Shown in pieces: positions 20,215 to 30,142 of a DNA stretch of 64,000 bases (position 1 is the first letter of the stretch; each line of letters starts with the position of its first letter). Source of the DNA: G039954875 sp047528275. GTDB lineage: Bacteria > Bacteroidota > Bacteroidia > Flavobacteriales > Blattabacteriaceae. The stretch lies in assembly GCA_047528275.1 (NCBI GenBank), contig CP180023.1, positions 248,001 to 312,000 of the forward strand, given 5' to 3'. Below the pieces are notes generated by a model that made no database searches, was not told where the DNA came from, and saw nothing but the letters and a program-made list of their open reading frames with translations. A program made the position numbers and the translations under genes.

Positions 20215-20586
20215 TAGAGAGAAAGAGATTTTAACATTAGATATGTGTCGTAACTCAGGAGTGTTTATCGATAAAATCAGTGCACAGTGAGAAGAATTAA
20301 AAAGGCAACGAGTAGAACTGAAGATTTTGATGAGTTATGAATACGTAGCGGTAAAAATACAATGAACCGATGAACAACAAGAAGCATCTAAAAAAAAAGA
20401 TAAAATAAGGGTAGAGAATGATACCATTTTTTTCAAGGTAGTAGAAAAAGTTTCAGCTGAATCCGAACGTCATAGATTGAGACAACAATTTGTTGTATCT
20501 GAATTTACATCTACAGGATTTTATCTCTCCCTCAACAAAAATCTCAAAATCAATTTAAAACTCAAAAAAAGACTCATACTTACTTA
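20215..20586 (+). pseudogene. Second charged coiled-coil remnant, one frame with two TGA stops
   Basis: The frame reads REKEILTLDMCRNSGVFIDK, then, after a TGA, EELKRQRVELKILMSYEYVA, after another TGA TDEQQEASKKKDKIRVENDT, then KVVEKVSAESERHRLRQQFV and STGFYLSLNKNLKINLKLKK to a TAA. About 120 codons are interrupted only by two TGA codons. It resembles the remnant at 19055-19681 in composition and may be part of the same long gene. Function unknown. Confidence 0.42.
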
Positions 20587-22295
20587 AGATGCTTATAGAT
20601 ACTTATGGCCGTTATATAGACATAGTCGTTATTCTACAGAGCACAAGAATAGCTGTGTGTTGATAAAAAGAAGTATCGTAAGAGAGAAAGAATTTTAAAA
20701 AAAGAAAGAATCCCCTCCCTGACTCTGATGGCAGACTGCTTTATGGGTACCCTATGTAGACGATCGCCCCATCAATTCCGTTGCACATATATCCTTTTTG
20801 GAGGGGATAAAACTTACGATTTTTTTAAAAAAATTGGGAGAAACCATACATGCCGATTGGTTGAATATGCTCCAAAAAAAATAAATATAAAGACACACCC
20901 GATCTTATATTAGAAGGCTGACGCACCATGATCGTAATCTCTCGGGAAAATGCAATCAAGTACAAAGATGAAGATCAAGAAGAGGTACCATATGTTGCTG
21001 ACAATATCATTAAATTTCGAGATGAATTCAGTGATTTGGACAGAGATTCACTAAGAGACATATGCGCCTAATATGCATATATATATATCTGCTGACTCGA
21101 GCACTGATAGACATAACAAGGAGTGTGTTAGCATATGCTGTTTCTCATTATACGGTGTATAATGAACATGGAGTGATTCCATATATCGTTACAAAAAAAA
21201 AGAACTAATTATCGATGGTTGGACTCCTTGAAACGAGATGGTATATATGCATTAGCAACTAGAGTAGAAGTGGAATGAAACAAGCGAGATAGACGCAAAT
21301 CTTTATGCTTGGATCACAAAGAGAAAGATGTGCGGTATCGATGATTGTGATTCTAAAGGTTATCAAAAAATGCTTGAGTATTTTCGTTTATCTGAGAAGT
21401 AGCGAAACTTCAATGAAGTGAAGGAGTCGCAATATAAACTTGATCGTGTAAGATTTTCCTTCTTAAAACAACTGTACAAATCCTATGGTGAAGATTTTTA
21501 GAAGAAGCTACACTAATACACGTACGTGAAAAACAAAATGATATACCGAACCTACATTTTGGCAAGATTAAAGAAAAAAATGACATACTTCATGTGTCCT
21601 GCTTACCATGCAACGGAAACAACCTAAGTAAAATTTTCAAGAAGTGGGGATTTCAGGTGGATGAAGACGTATATTATGATTTGTCTTATTTACACCTTCC
21701 CTATCCTAACAACACGATCATATAAAAGCTATTCCCTGAAATTTTTTTATAAGAAGAACAAGATCATTATGATAATTTATTAAAAAAGAGCATGAGAGTA
21801 GAAAACTCATAGAGAAGGAATTCGTGTGAATCTTTCATACCCATTGAATTCGAAGAGAAGCAGTCAAAGCTAATTGATCATCAAAAAATTTGACATGATG
21901 GGCTTGTATATAGGAGAGTTCGAATTTAACCAAATCATTTAAAGACAGAAAGGTATACTATGATTTGATTATTCTTTCAAAGAAAAGTATACCGGATACA
22001 CGATAGGGTTGATAGGGTGCAATAGTTTACTGATAGAAGGATCAAATTGAAAATACTCATAGAAGGTCTGCTTGTTTATAAAATTGATTTTTACCTATTA
22101 TTGTAGTCCTATCGGAGTGATCGTTTTGGGAGAAGCCAACATGGATGATGGGTTGAATATGATCTCCAAGTAAATGTTTGGGTATTATTTTTGCGTAGTA
22201 AGGAATTCAAAAACAAGGTAGTATTTCTCTAAACTATTTTAAAAAAATAATTTTTTATTTTAAATTTATTAAACTACCCTCATAGTTTCTCTATT
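20587..22295 (+). pseudogene. Extended unrecognised gene debris
   Basis: Plus-strand protein-like pieces in changing frames: DDRPINSVAHISFLEGIKLT near 20755-20815, EEVPYVADNIIKFRDEFSDL near 20980-21040, MCGIDDCDSKGYQKMLEYFR near 21330-21390 and DEDVYYDLSYLHLPYPNN near 21660-21715. None is recognised. They probably continue the decayed large gene(s) that begin near 19 kb. The last ~100 bp before 22296 are plain AT-rich spacer. Confidence 0.35.
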
Positions 22296-22828
22296 GTGAA
22301 CGAATTTGTATATAAGAGAATCCTTCCATACGATTTAGTCCTGATGATACAAGCCTCACTTCCATACTTTTTGGATACTTATGTAACGAAAGTATACCGT
22401 AAAAATTTTGATATGCATCGTCTGGTACGGTTTTTTCTCACCAATACCCCAGCTTGGGTATTACGATTGATGAGGTGGAGAGACTGTTTAGTAAAGCTCT
22501 TAGGGTTGAAAACGATCGAGATAAAAGCACCTCTCAATACGAATAATCCTCATTTTTCTCCAAGGAGTAAATTAGGTCTATTTGGAGTGTACAAATGTCA
22601 CGATCGTGAGTTGATTATAGATGTTGATGATAAACATTTAAATCTTCGTGTTTCCATTTACCTTAGAGTTATTGAAGTTGGACAAAAGATATGCGTATCA
22701 AAACTTGTGTTCTTTCGTTCTGCTTTAGGTAAGATCTATTGGAACTGATCAATCCCTTTTATAGAATTGCAGTGCCGAATACGATGAAAAAAGTTCGCCG
22801 ATTTTTGATACGATTTGTAAAAAGTTAA
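22296..22828 (+). pseudogene. DUF2867-family protein with a late frameshift
   Basis: A GTG-led frame runs 150 residues to a TGA at 22746-22748: the N-terminal part contains ASLPYFLDTYVTKVYRK, then NTPAWVLRLMRWRDCLVKLL (typical DUF2867 'PpWv..L...R...v...Gl') and later HLNLRVSIYLRV. In the frame one base back, the expected C-terminus continues as LINPFYRIAVPNTMKKVRRF to a TAA at 22826-22828, ten bases before dnaE. A one-base indel near 22740 therefore removes the last 28 residues. The truncated product could still fold, so it may be a very young pseudogene. DUF2867 is related to SRPBCC-like proteins; function unknown. Confidence 0.65.
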
Positions 22829-22837
22829 TAAGCGTTT

Positions 22838-25800
22838 ATGTACATTATTTTCGATACTGAGACTACCGGGCTTCCACAGGACTACAATGCCCCGATTACC
22901 GATACGAATAATTGGCCTCGCATGGTGCAACTCGCCTGGCAATGTCATGACGCTTCAGGAGATCTGATCGAAGTCCAGAGTTTTATCGTCAAGCCCGAAG
23001 GTTTTGATATACCCTTCAATGCAATGAAGGTTCACGGTATCACCACCGATCGAGCTCAGCAGGAAGGGCATGAACTTCATTTCATTCTCGATCGTTTTGA
23101 AAAATCTCTTAAGCAAAGCCGTTTTCTCGTTGGACACAATCTAGAGTTCGACACCAAGATCGTCGGCTGTGAATTCGTCAGAACTGGTCGAGATACACTA
23201 CAATTACAAAAAACCACCATTGATACTAAGGAGGAGTCCACTGATTATTGTGCCCTACTCGGCGGACTAGGAGGTAAGTTTAAGTGGCCTACGCTGACCG
23301 AACTCCATCAAAAACTGTTTGGAGATAGTTTTTCATCTGCCCACAATGCTGCTACTGATGTCGAAGCTACCGCACGTTGTTTTTTAAAGTTGCTCCGTTT
23401 AGGGGTGATCTCAGGAGAAAAGTTTGCGATAGATGCTGGCCTACTCAAAACCTTCAGAGAAAAACATCCTGAATCTATCCGTCCGATTGGGCTCAACATT
23501 CAAACCATTGACTCCTCAGTAGAGGAAATGAAAAAAAGTAAGATCTCTTCCAATGCACAGAAAGCAACATTTCTTGGACGTAGTTTTTCCCACCTGCATA
23601 ACCATACTTCTTTTTCCATCCTCTGTGCCACAACTGATGTCAAATCCCTTGTCAACCGTGCTGTAGAGTGGGATATGCCCGCTGTAGGTATCACCGACTA
23701 TGGTAATATGATGGGAGCCTTTTATTTCATCAATGCCATTCAAGCAGCCAATGTTAAGATTGCCTCACATAATGCCTTTATTGAAAAAGAAGGCTTTGAA
23801 AAGTTTCCAAAAAAATTAATCAAGGGGATTATAGGTTGTGAGGTTTTTATTTCGGAGCATTATTTACAGAAAAAATTTACCAAGGACCAGCCCGATAGAC
23901 GTTACACCCAAGTACTCTTGGCTAAAAATAAAAAGGGCTATCACAATTTGGCCAAGCTTTGTTCTCACGGCTTCATAGACGGCTACTATTCCGGCCTGCC
24001 TCGTGTAGGTAAGGATCTAATTGAAAGGAACAAAGAAAATCTCATCGCCTTGAGTGGCGATCTGAATGGCGAGATCCCTCATACGATATTGAACAAAGGT
24101 AAGACTGCTGCAGAAGAGGTTTTTCGTTGGTGGAACGAACGTTTTGGGGAAGACTTTTATGTCGAGCTGTTCCGACATGGCCTCGAGGAGGAAGAACACG
24201 TCAATGAAGTATTACTCAAACTCGCCAAAAAGTATAATGTGAAATACATCGTGCAAAACAACACCTTTTATCTCGACCAGAAAGATGCCCATGCACATGA
24301 CATCCTACTCTGTGTACGTGACGGCGAAAAACAAGCTACACCGATAGGCCGAGGAAGAGGATTCCGTTTCGGTTTCCCCAATCAAGAGTTTTATTTTAAG
24401 AGCTCAGAGCAGATGGAGACCCTCTTCTCAGATTTACCCGAATCTTTTGACTATTTGGAAGGATTGATCGACAAAGTAGAACCTTATCAACTCTCACAGA
24501 AAGTCTTACTTCCCAAGTTTCACATCCCGGAAGCTTTCAAAGATCCGATGGACGAATCCGATGGAGGTAATCGGGGAGAAAACGCCTTTTTGAAGCACCT
24601 GACTTACGAGGGAGCCAAAAAATGTTATGGTGAATCACTCACCGGTGTGGTCAAAGAACGGATAGAATTTGAATTAAAAACCATCGAAAAGATTGGATAT
24701 CCTGGTTATTTCCTCATCGTACAAGACTTCACCTCTCAGGCCCGGGCGATGGATGTCTCAGTAGGGCCAGGACGCGGGTCGGTTGCCGGTTCTGTGGTAG
24801 CCTATTGTACAGGAATTACCGATATCGATCCTATTGCGTATGATCTTCTCTTCGAACGTTTTCTTAATCCCGATCGTATTTCCCTTCCCGATATCGACAT
24901 CGATTTTGACGACCGTGGTCGTGATCGGATCATTGAATGGGTAGTGAACAAATATGGCAGCGATCAAGTAGCACAAATTATCACCTACGGCACCATGGCA
25001 GCCAAGTCGGCCATACGTGATACAGCTCGAGTGCTCGAGCTGCCCTTGCCTGAGACCGATCGCATTGCCAAGATGGTACCCAACATTTCGCTCAAGAAAC
25101 TCCTTTCGGCAGATATTGCCTTTTTGAGGGAAAAACTCAATAGTGATGACATGAAGAATGTATTAGAGCTTAGGAAACTATCAGAAAACAAAAACAATCT
25201 AGAAGGGCAAGTACTTCAACAAGCACAGATCATTGAAGGATCGGTACGTAATACGGGTATCCACGCCTGTGGTATCATCATTACTCCTTCAGATCTCAAG
25301 GAATATATTCCGGTAGCCGTATCGAAAGACTCTGAATTGCTGGTCACCCAATTCGACAATAATGTAGTAGAAAGCGTTGGTCTACTTAAGATAGATTTTC
25401 TTGGATTGAAAACTCTGACCATCATCAAAGATGCTGTGGAACTCGCCAAGCAGAGACAAGATGGGGTGAAGGACCCATACCAATTTCCCCTAGACGACCC
25501 TAAGACTTATGAACTTTTTCAAAGAGGAGAAACTGTGGCGATTTTCCAATACGAATCGGTCGGCATGCAAAAATATCTCCGTCAGCTCCAACCAGACAAA
25601 CTCGATGATCTGATTGCGATGAATGCCCTGTATCGCCCTGGCCCATTACAATACATCCCAAACTTTATCGCTCGCAAGCACGGTAGAGAATCCATCACCT
25701 ATGATCTGCCCGAAATGGAAGAATTTTTGAAAAACACCTACGGCATCACCGTCTACCAAGAGCAGGTGATGTTGCTGGCTCAAAAACTTGCAGGCTTTAG

Positions 25801-27196
25801 CAAGGGCGACGCCGACGTCCTGCGAAAAGCTATAGGTAAAAAACAAAAGTATGTTCTCGATAAGATGAAAAATCAATTCCTCGAAGGATCCATGCAAAAC
25901 GGCTATCCCCAAAAAATCTTAGAAAAGATTTGGCAAGACTGGGAAGCTTTTGCCTCGTATGCTTTCAATAAATCCCATTCGACTTGTTATACCCATATTG
26001 CCTTTCAGACGGCTTACCTCAAGGCACACTACCCAGCCGAATACATGGCCGCTGTGCTGAGTAACAACATGCACAATATTAAAGAAGTGACCTTCTTTAT
26101 GGAAGAATGCCGGCGCATGGGAGTACCTGTCTTGGGATCAGATATCAATGAGAGCGATCACACCTTCACTGTTAATACCCATGGTGCGATCCGCTTTGGT
26201 ATGGTGGCGATCAAAGGAGTAGGGGAGGCTGCTGCAGAAGCCATCATCCGAGAACGTGAGCAAAACGGTCGATACACCTCCGTATTTGATCTGGTAAAAC
26301 GCGTCGACCTGCGTACAGCCAACAAAAAGACCTTAGAAAACCTAGCTTTGTCTGGTGCTTTCGACGGTTTCATCGATATCCATCGGGCGCAATACTTCCA
26401 TGAGGAACACGGCATCAATACTTTAGAAAAAATTATTCGATTTGGTTCCAAATATCAAGAGACCAAAAAGCAAGCACAGACCTCTCTCTTCGGAGATAGT
26501 ATAGAGATAGAAGTCTTAGAACCCGTCCTACCCCCTTGTGAGCCTTGGCCAGCCATATCCAAGTTGTCTAAAGAAAAAGAAGTCGTGGGCATTTACATCA
26601 CTTCACATCCCTTAGATGACTACCGATACGAGATTAAATATTTCACCAATATTTCCCTAGATCAACTCAACCAAAATGAGCAAAAGCTTATAGGGCGAGA
26701 ACTCAATATCTGTGGCATTGTCTCCAAATCCGGAGATAAGACCTCGGCTAAAAGCGGCAAACGTTATGGAATCTTTTCACTAGAAGATTATCAGGGGATC
26801 CGGGAGTTTCGACTTTTTGGAGAAGAATATTTAAAATACGAACACCTGCTATCACCCAATACCTTCCTGCATCTAAAGATCGCCATCGATCGATGGCGTG
26901 ATGGAAAAATACGTATCCAAATCCTACAGATACAGCTCTTGGAAGACGTACTAAAAAACTTTTCCAAAAGTCTCAATCTACAGATCGACTTGAGCGAACT
27001 CAATGAAACAACGATCAATCAGCTGGAAAAAGCTGTGACCCGACAAGTAGGCAACAAAAAATTCAACACCTTGCTTTATGATAAGGAACACAAAATCCAA
27101 CTAAGCTTACCTTCTAAAAAATACCTAATCGACATCGATAAAGAACTTCTAAAAAATCTTGAGGGTATCCCGGGCTTAGCTTTTCAATTGGAATGA
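22838..27196 (+). CDS. dnaE: DNA polymerase III alpha subunit with fused N-terminal proofreading exonuclease
   Basis: 1452 residues, the replicative polymerase. Residues 1-190 are a DnaQ-like 3'-5' exonuclease: DTETTGLP at 6-13 (ExoI), VGHNLEFDTKIVG (ExoII) and SAHNAATDVEATARCFLKLL (ExoIII). This fusion is common in Bacteroidota. A PHP domain begins near 250 (HLHNHTSFSIL, then VGITDYGNMMGAFYFINA). The polymerase core has GPGRGSVAGSVVAYCTG near 645 and the catalytic aspartates in PDIDIDFDDRGRDRI near 684-698, plus YRPGPLQYIPNFI and FNKSHSTCYTHIAFQTAYLK. A helix-hairpin-helix and an OB fold (LNICGIVSKSGDKTSAKSGK) close the protein. All motifs look intact; it begins right after the DUF2867 remnant. 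Confidence 0.97.
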   Translation: MYIIFDTETTGLPQDYNAPITDTNNWPRMVQLAWQCHDASGDLIEVQSFIVKPEGFDIPFNAMKVHGITTDRAQQEGHELHFILDRFEKSLKQSRFLVGHNLEFDTKIVGCEFVRTGRDTLQLQKTTIDTKEESTDYCALLGGLGGKFKWPTLTELHQKLFGDSFSSAHNAATDVEATARCFLKLLRLGVISGEKFAIDAGLLKTFREKHPESIRPIGLNIQTIDSSVEEMKKSKISSNAQKATFLGRSFSHLHNHTSFSILCATTDVKSLVNRAVEWDMPAVGITDYGNMMGAFYFINAIQAANVKIASHNAFIEKEGFEKFPKKLIKGIIGCEVFISEHYLQKKFTKDQPDRRYTQVLLAKNKKGYHNLAKLCSHGFIDGYYSGLPRVGKDLIERNKENLIALSGDLNGEIPHTILNKGKTAAEEVFRWWNERFGEDFYVELFRHGLEEEEHVNEVLLKLAKKYNVKYIVQNNTFYLDQKDAHAHDILLCVRDGEKQATPIGRGRGFRFGFPNQEFYFKSSEQMETLFSDLPESFDYLEGLIDKVEPYQLSQKVLLPKFHIPEAFKDPMDESDGGNRGENAFLKHLTYEGAKKCYGESLTGVVKERIEFELKTIEKIGYPGYFLIVQDFTSQARAMDVSVGPGRGSVAGSVVAYCTGITDIDPIAYDLLFERFLNPDRISLPDIDIDFDDRGRDRIIEWVVNKYGSDQVAQIITYGTMAAKSAIRDTARVLELPLPETDRIAKMVPNISLKKLLSADIAFLREKLNSDDMKNVLELRKLSENKNNLEGQVLQQAQIIEGSVRNTGIHACGIIITPSDLKEYIPVAVSKDSELLVTQFDNNVVESVGLLKIDFLGLKTLTIIKDAVELAKQRQDGVKDPYQFPLDDPKTYELFQRGETVAIFQYESVGMQKYLRQLQPDKLDDLIAMNALYRPGPLQYIPNFIARKHGRESITYDLPEMEEFLKNTYGITVYQEQVMLLAQKLAGFSKGDADVLRKAIGKKQKYVLDKMKNQFLEGSMQNGYPQKILEKIWQDWEAFASYAFNKSHSTCYTHIAFQTAYLKAHYPAEYMAAVLSNNMHNIKEVTFFMEECRRMGVPVLGSDINESDHTFTVNTHGAIRFGMVAIKGVGEAAAEAIIREREQNGRYTSVFDLVKRVDLRTANKKTLENLALSGAFDGFIDIHRAQYFHEEHGINTLEKIIRFGSKYQETKKQAQTSLFGDSIEIEVLEPVLPPCEPWPAISKLSKEKEVVGIYITSHPLDDYRYEIKYFTNISLDQLNQNEQKLIGRELNICGIVSKSGDKTSAKSGKRYGIFSLEDYQGIREFRLFGEEYLKYEHLLSPNTFLHLKIAIDRWRDGKIRIQILQIQLLEDVLKNFSKSLNLQIDLSELNETTINQLEKAVTRQVGNKKFNTLLYDKEHKIQLSLPSKKYLIDIDKELLKNLEGIPGLAFQLE

Positions 27197-27409
27197 ACTA
27201 TTTTTCAGAATGAAGTTGTAATCCCATTAATTTATAATTTTTTCTAATAAATTTTATATATTGAAGTACTTATGTTGGACCAATCCATGATACTTGCTTA
27301 AATTTGCCAGGATTTTTTTTTAAATAATTCCAAGATGAAAACTCTAAGATCACAAAACGAACCGGTCCTTTCGAAGATGTCTATTCAAACCAGCGGTTTC
27401 GTATAGGCG
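27197..27409 (+). promoter_or_regulatory. Upstream region of the arginine operon
   Basis: 213 bp between dnaE and the first arginine gene. AT-rich, with a T9A3 tract at 27313-27324. It must carry the operon promoter if the operon is transcribed apart from dnaE. I see no clear ARG-box palindrome and no leader peptide or riboswitch; a short ATG frame at 27334 ends before argG. Confidence 0.35.
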
Positions 27410-29158
27410 ATGGAGATAAAGGTGAGAGTGGCGCAGGCTGACGATGTTGGATACGCTTCCCTGATCTGCCAGCAAATAGAAGAGTCGGCCAAATTTCGAG
27501 GTACAGGCATTGCCAAGAGAGAGCCCGGATACATCAAGACTAAGATAATTAGTGGAAATGCTGTTATTGTCTTTTGTGATGAACAGCTCGCTGGTTTCAG
27601 TTATATTGAAATCTTTCAAGAAAAACAGTTTGTAGCCAATTCCGGACTGATCGTATTTCCTGAATTTAGGCAGCAAGGCTTGTCCAAGTTGATCAAACTA
27701 GAAATCTTCAAACTCTCACGTGAAAAATTTCCCCAAGCCAAGATCTTCAGCATCACCACCAGCACTTTGGTGCTCAAGATGAATACAGAATTGGGCTTCA
27801 TTCCCGTAGCTTTCAAGCAGCTCACCCAATCCGATGATTTCTGGAAAGGATGTCAGAGTTGCACCCATTACGACGTGCTCACCAGAAACCAAAGAAAAAT
27901 GTGTTTATGTACCGGTTTATTATACGACCCCCAGAGTAAAAATCCACCTGCTAAGCTCGTTAGAGGAGACGACATCGTCCTTGCCTATAGTGGTGGGTTA
28001 GACACTTCTTATTGTTTGAAATCCCTCATCCAGGAAGGCTATCAGGTACATACGGCTATCATAAATACAGGCGGATTCAGCTCCGAAGAGCTCAAGGCAA
28101 TCGAGAGCCGAGCTCTGGAGATTGGAGCAAAATCCCATCGAAGCATCGACACCGTTGATGCCTATTATCAACGTTGTGTGAAATACCTAATCTTTGGGAA
28201 CATCCTCAAAAACGCTACTTATCCGCTCTCGGTCAGCGCTGAACGGATTTTTCAAGCGATTGAGATTGCCCAGTACGCTAAGGAGATTCAAGCTAAAGCC
28301 ATTGCCCATGGGAGTACCGGTGCCGGAAACGATCAAGTCCGTTTCGATCTGGCCTTTCAAATCCTTTGTCCTGATAAACTTATCATCACCCCGATCAGAG
28401 ACCGCAAGCTCTCGCGTAAAGAGGAGATCGAGTATTTGAAATCCCATGGTATAAATCTCTCTTGGGAAAAGGCTCAATATTCCATCAACAAAGGGCTTTG
28501 GGGTACCAGCGTAGGCGGAGCCGAAACCCTAACCTCCCATCAGGGACTACCTGATGAAGCCTTCCCTACGCCTTTAAACGAGACAGCGAGTAGGAAGGTA
28601 GAGTTAGGATTTGAAAAAGGGGAACTTATCACCCTGGATGGGCTGAGAAATAAGCCCGTAGAGAATATCATCAAATTAGAAGGAATCGCCTCGCGCTTTG
28701 CTATCGGACGGGACATCCATGTGGGAGATACCATCCTGGGGATCAAAGGTAGGGTCGGTTTTGAGGCTGCCGCTGCCCTGGTCATCATCAAGGCGCATCA
28801 TCTGCTCGAAAAACACGTCTTGACCAAATGGCAACTCTATTGGAAAGAGCAATTAGCCCAGTGGTACGGCATGCTGCTGCACGAGGCTCAATGCCTTGAA
28901 CCCGTCATGCGAAATATCGAGGTTTTTTTAGAAGACAGCCAGAAACACGTTAGTGGCAAGGTCACCGTGGCTCTGCATCCTTATAGATTTGAGTTGATTG
29001 GAATCCGGTCCGAATTTGATATGATGCAATCTAAGATGGCCCAGTACGGCGAGATGAATCATGCCTGGAGCGCTGAAAACGCCAAGGGCTTCACCAAAAT
29101 CCTGGGTACTCAGATGAAAATTTATCACAGCTTAGAACAAAATCTTTCCGATGATTGA
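27410..29158 (+). CDS. argG: Fused GNAT acetyltransferase-argininosuccinate synthase
   Basis: One uninterrupted 582-residue frame. Residues 1-165 are a GNAT domain: IKVRVAQADDVGYASLICQQ, IVFPEFRQQGLSKLIKLEIF (acetyl-CoA pyrophosphate loop; the usual Q/RxxGxG/A pattern) and a C-terminal strand FIPVAFKQL. A Cys-rich stretch (KMCLCTGLLYDP) links to argininosuccinate synthase from about 190: DDIVLAYSGGLDTSYCLKSL (PP-loop SGGLDTS), AIAHGSTGAGNDQVRFDL and EKAQYSINKGLWGTSVGGAE. In many Bacteroidota the two proteins are encoded side by side and the acetyltransferase is thought to supply N-acetylglutamate; here they are fused. ArgG joins citrulline and aspartate. The next gene overlaps by eight bases. 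No break between the parts is seen; start ATG fits the GNAT N-terminus. Confidence 0.92.
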   Translation: MEIKVRVAQADDVGYASLICQQIEESAKFRGTGIAKREPGYIKTKIISGNAVIVFCDEQLAGFSYIEIFQEKQFVANSGLIVFPEFRQQGLSKLIKLEIFKLSREKFPQAKIFSITTSTLVLKMNTELGFIPVAFKQLTQSDDFWKGCQSCTHYDVLTRNQRKMCLCTGLLYDPQSKNPPAKLVRGDDIVLAYSGGLDTSYCLKSLIQEGYQVHTAIINTGGFSSEELKAIESRALEIGAKSHRSIDTVDAYYQRCVKYLIFGNILKNATYPLSVSAERIFQAIEIAQYAKEIQAKAIAHGSTGAGNDQVRFDLAFQILCPDKLIITPIRDRKLSRKEEIEYLKSHGINLSWEKAQYSINKGLWGTSVGGAETLTSHQGLPDEAFPTPLNETASRKVELGFEKGELITLDGLRNKPVENIIKLEGIASRFAIGRDIHVGDTILGIKGRVGFEAAAALVIIKAHHLLEKHVLTKWQLYWKEQLAQWYGMLLHEAQCLEPVMRNIEVFLEDSQKHVSGKVTVALHPYRFELIGIRSEFDMMQSKMAQYGEMNHAWSAENAKGFTKILGTQMKIYHSLEQNLSDD

Positions 29159-30122
29159 AATAGGCATCATGGGCGGAGCGGGTTACACCGCTGGTGAGCT
29201 GATCAGGCTCCTCATACATCACCCTAAGGTAGTGCTCAGAAACGTCTTGAGCACCACCCAAGCGGGAAAACCCTTCTATGTGGTGCATCAAGATCTATTG
29301 GGTGAGACTGATATGAGATTTACAGACACCCTCGATCAAGGGCTTAATGTCGTTTTCCTCTGCCTTGGGCATGGCATGGCCCAAAAAGCTTTAGAAAATA
29401 TTCCCCAAAGCACAAAAGTTATCGATCTCAGTCAGGACTTCAGACTGGCCGCACAATCCACCTTTGGTGGGAGGACATTCATCTATGGCCTGCCTGAGCA
29501 GCAGCGCGACCGGATCAAAATGGCTGAAGCCATCGCTAATCCCGGTTGCTTTGCCACGGCAATCCAATTAGCGTTCTTACCTCTAGCCCATGCACAAGCG
29601 CTTAATAGTGATATCCACGTCAGTGCTATCACCGGCGCCACAGGAGCCGGAAGAGGACTTAATGAAAGCATTCATTTCAGTTGGCGGGACAATAATGCCT
29701 CGACCTACAAGGTCTTTACCCACCAGCACCTGTATGAGATCAGAGAAAGCCTTGATCATTGCCAAAAACCTTTTCAGCAGGAGATCTATTTTGTGCCCTA
29801 TCGTGGTAATTTTTCCCGAGGGATCATTGCCACGGTTTATACCGATTCGAACCTTTCCCTTAAGGAAAACAAGACGCTTTACCTTGATTATTACGGAAGT
29901 CATCCCTTTGTCCAGCTCTCCGATGAAGTGGTCCATTTGAAACAAGTCATCGGCACCAACAAATGCGTGCTGCACCTGGCCGAACAAAAAGGCAAGCTTA
30001 TCATCACCAGCGTGATCGATAACCTTCTCAAAGGCGCCTCGGGTCAAGCTGTGCAAAACCTCAATCTCATGTACGCTTGGGAAGAAAGCTGTGGACTGAG
30101 ACTGAAACCCATCGGATTTTAA
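29151..30122 (+). CDS. argC: N-acetyl-gamma-glutamyl-phosphate reductase
   Basis: 323 residues. ArgC reduces N-acetylglutamyl phosphate to the semialdehyde with NADPH, third step of arginine synthesis. The Rossmann start IEIGIMGGAGYTAGELIRLL and the catalytic Cys133 in ANPGCFATAIQLAFLPLA are present, followed by ITGATGAGRGLNESIHFSWR and NLLKGASGQAVQNLNLMY at the C-terminus. The gene begins inside the end of argG (overlap 29151-29158), indicating translational coupling. The length is slightly short but typical for the Bacteroidota form. It appears intact. Confidence 0.95.
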   Translation: MIEIGIMGGAGYTAGELIRLLIHHPKVVLRNVLSTTQAGKPFYVVHQDLLGETDMRFTDTLDQGLNVVFLCLGHGMAQKALENIPQSTKVIDLSQDFRLAAQSTFGGRTFIYGLPEQQRDRIKMAEAIANPGCFATAIQLAFLPLAHAQALNSDIHVSAITGATGAGRGLNESIHFSWRDNNASTYKVFTHQHLYEIRESLDHCQKPFQQEIYFVPYRGNFSRGIIATVYTDSNLSLKENKTLYLDYYGSHPFVQLSDEVVHLKQVIGTNKCVLHLAEQKGKLIITSVIDNLLKGASGQAVQNLNLMYAWEESCGLRLKPIGF

Positions 30123-30142
30123 TCAACACCAACTACGATCGT

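Noticed and set aside
19055..20586. TGA read as tryptophan (recoding), because several frames are broken only by TGA
   Set aside because: Intact genes such as thyA, argG, carA and mvaA end in TGA and use TGG for Trp, and the remnants also contain TAA and TAG. Simple decay explains it.
23308..27018. Several minus-strand frames of 60-97 codons inside dnaE
   Set aside because: They have no recognisable motifs and lie opposite conserved polymerase blocks.
30077..30142. Upstream start of argD at 30077
   Set aside because: It lies inside argC in another frame; the added residues have no family match.
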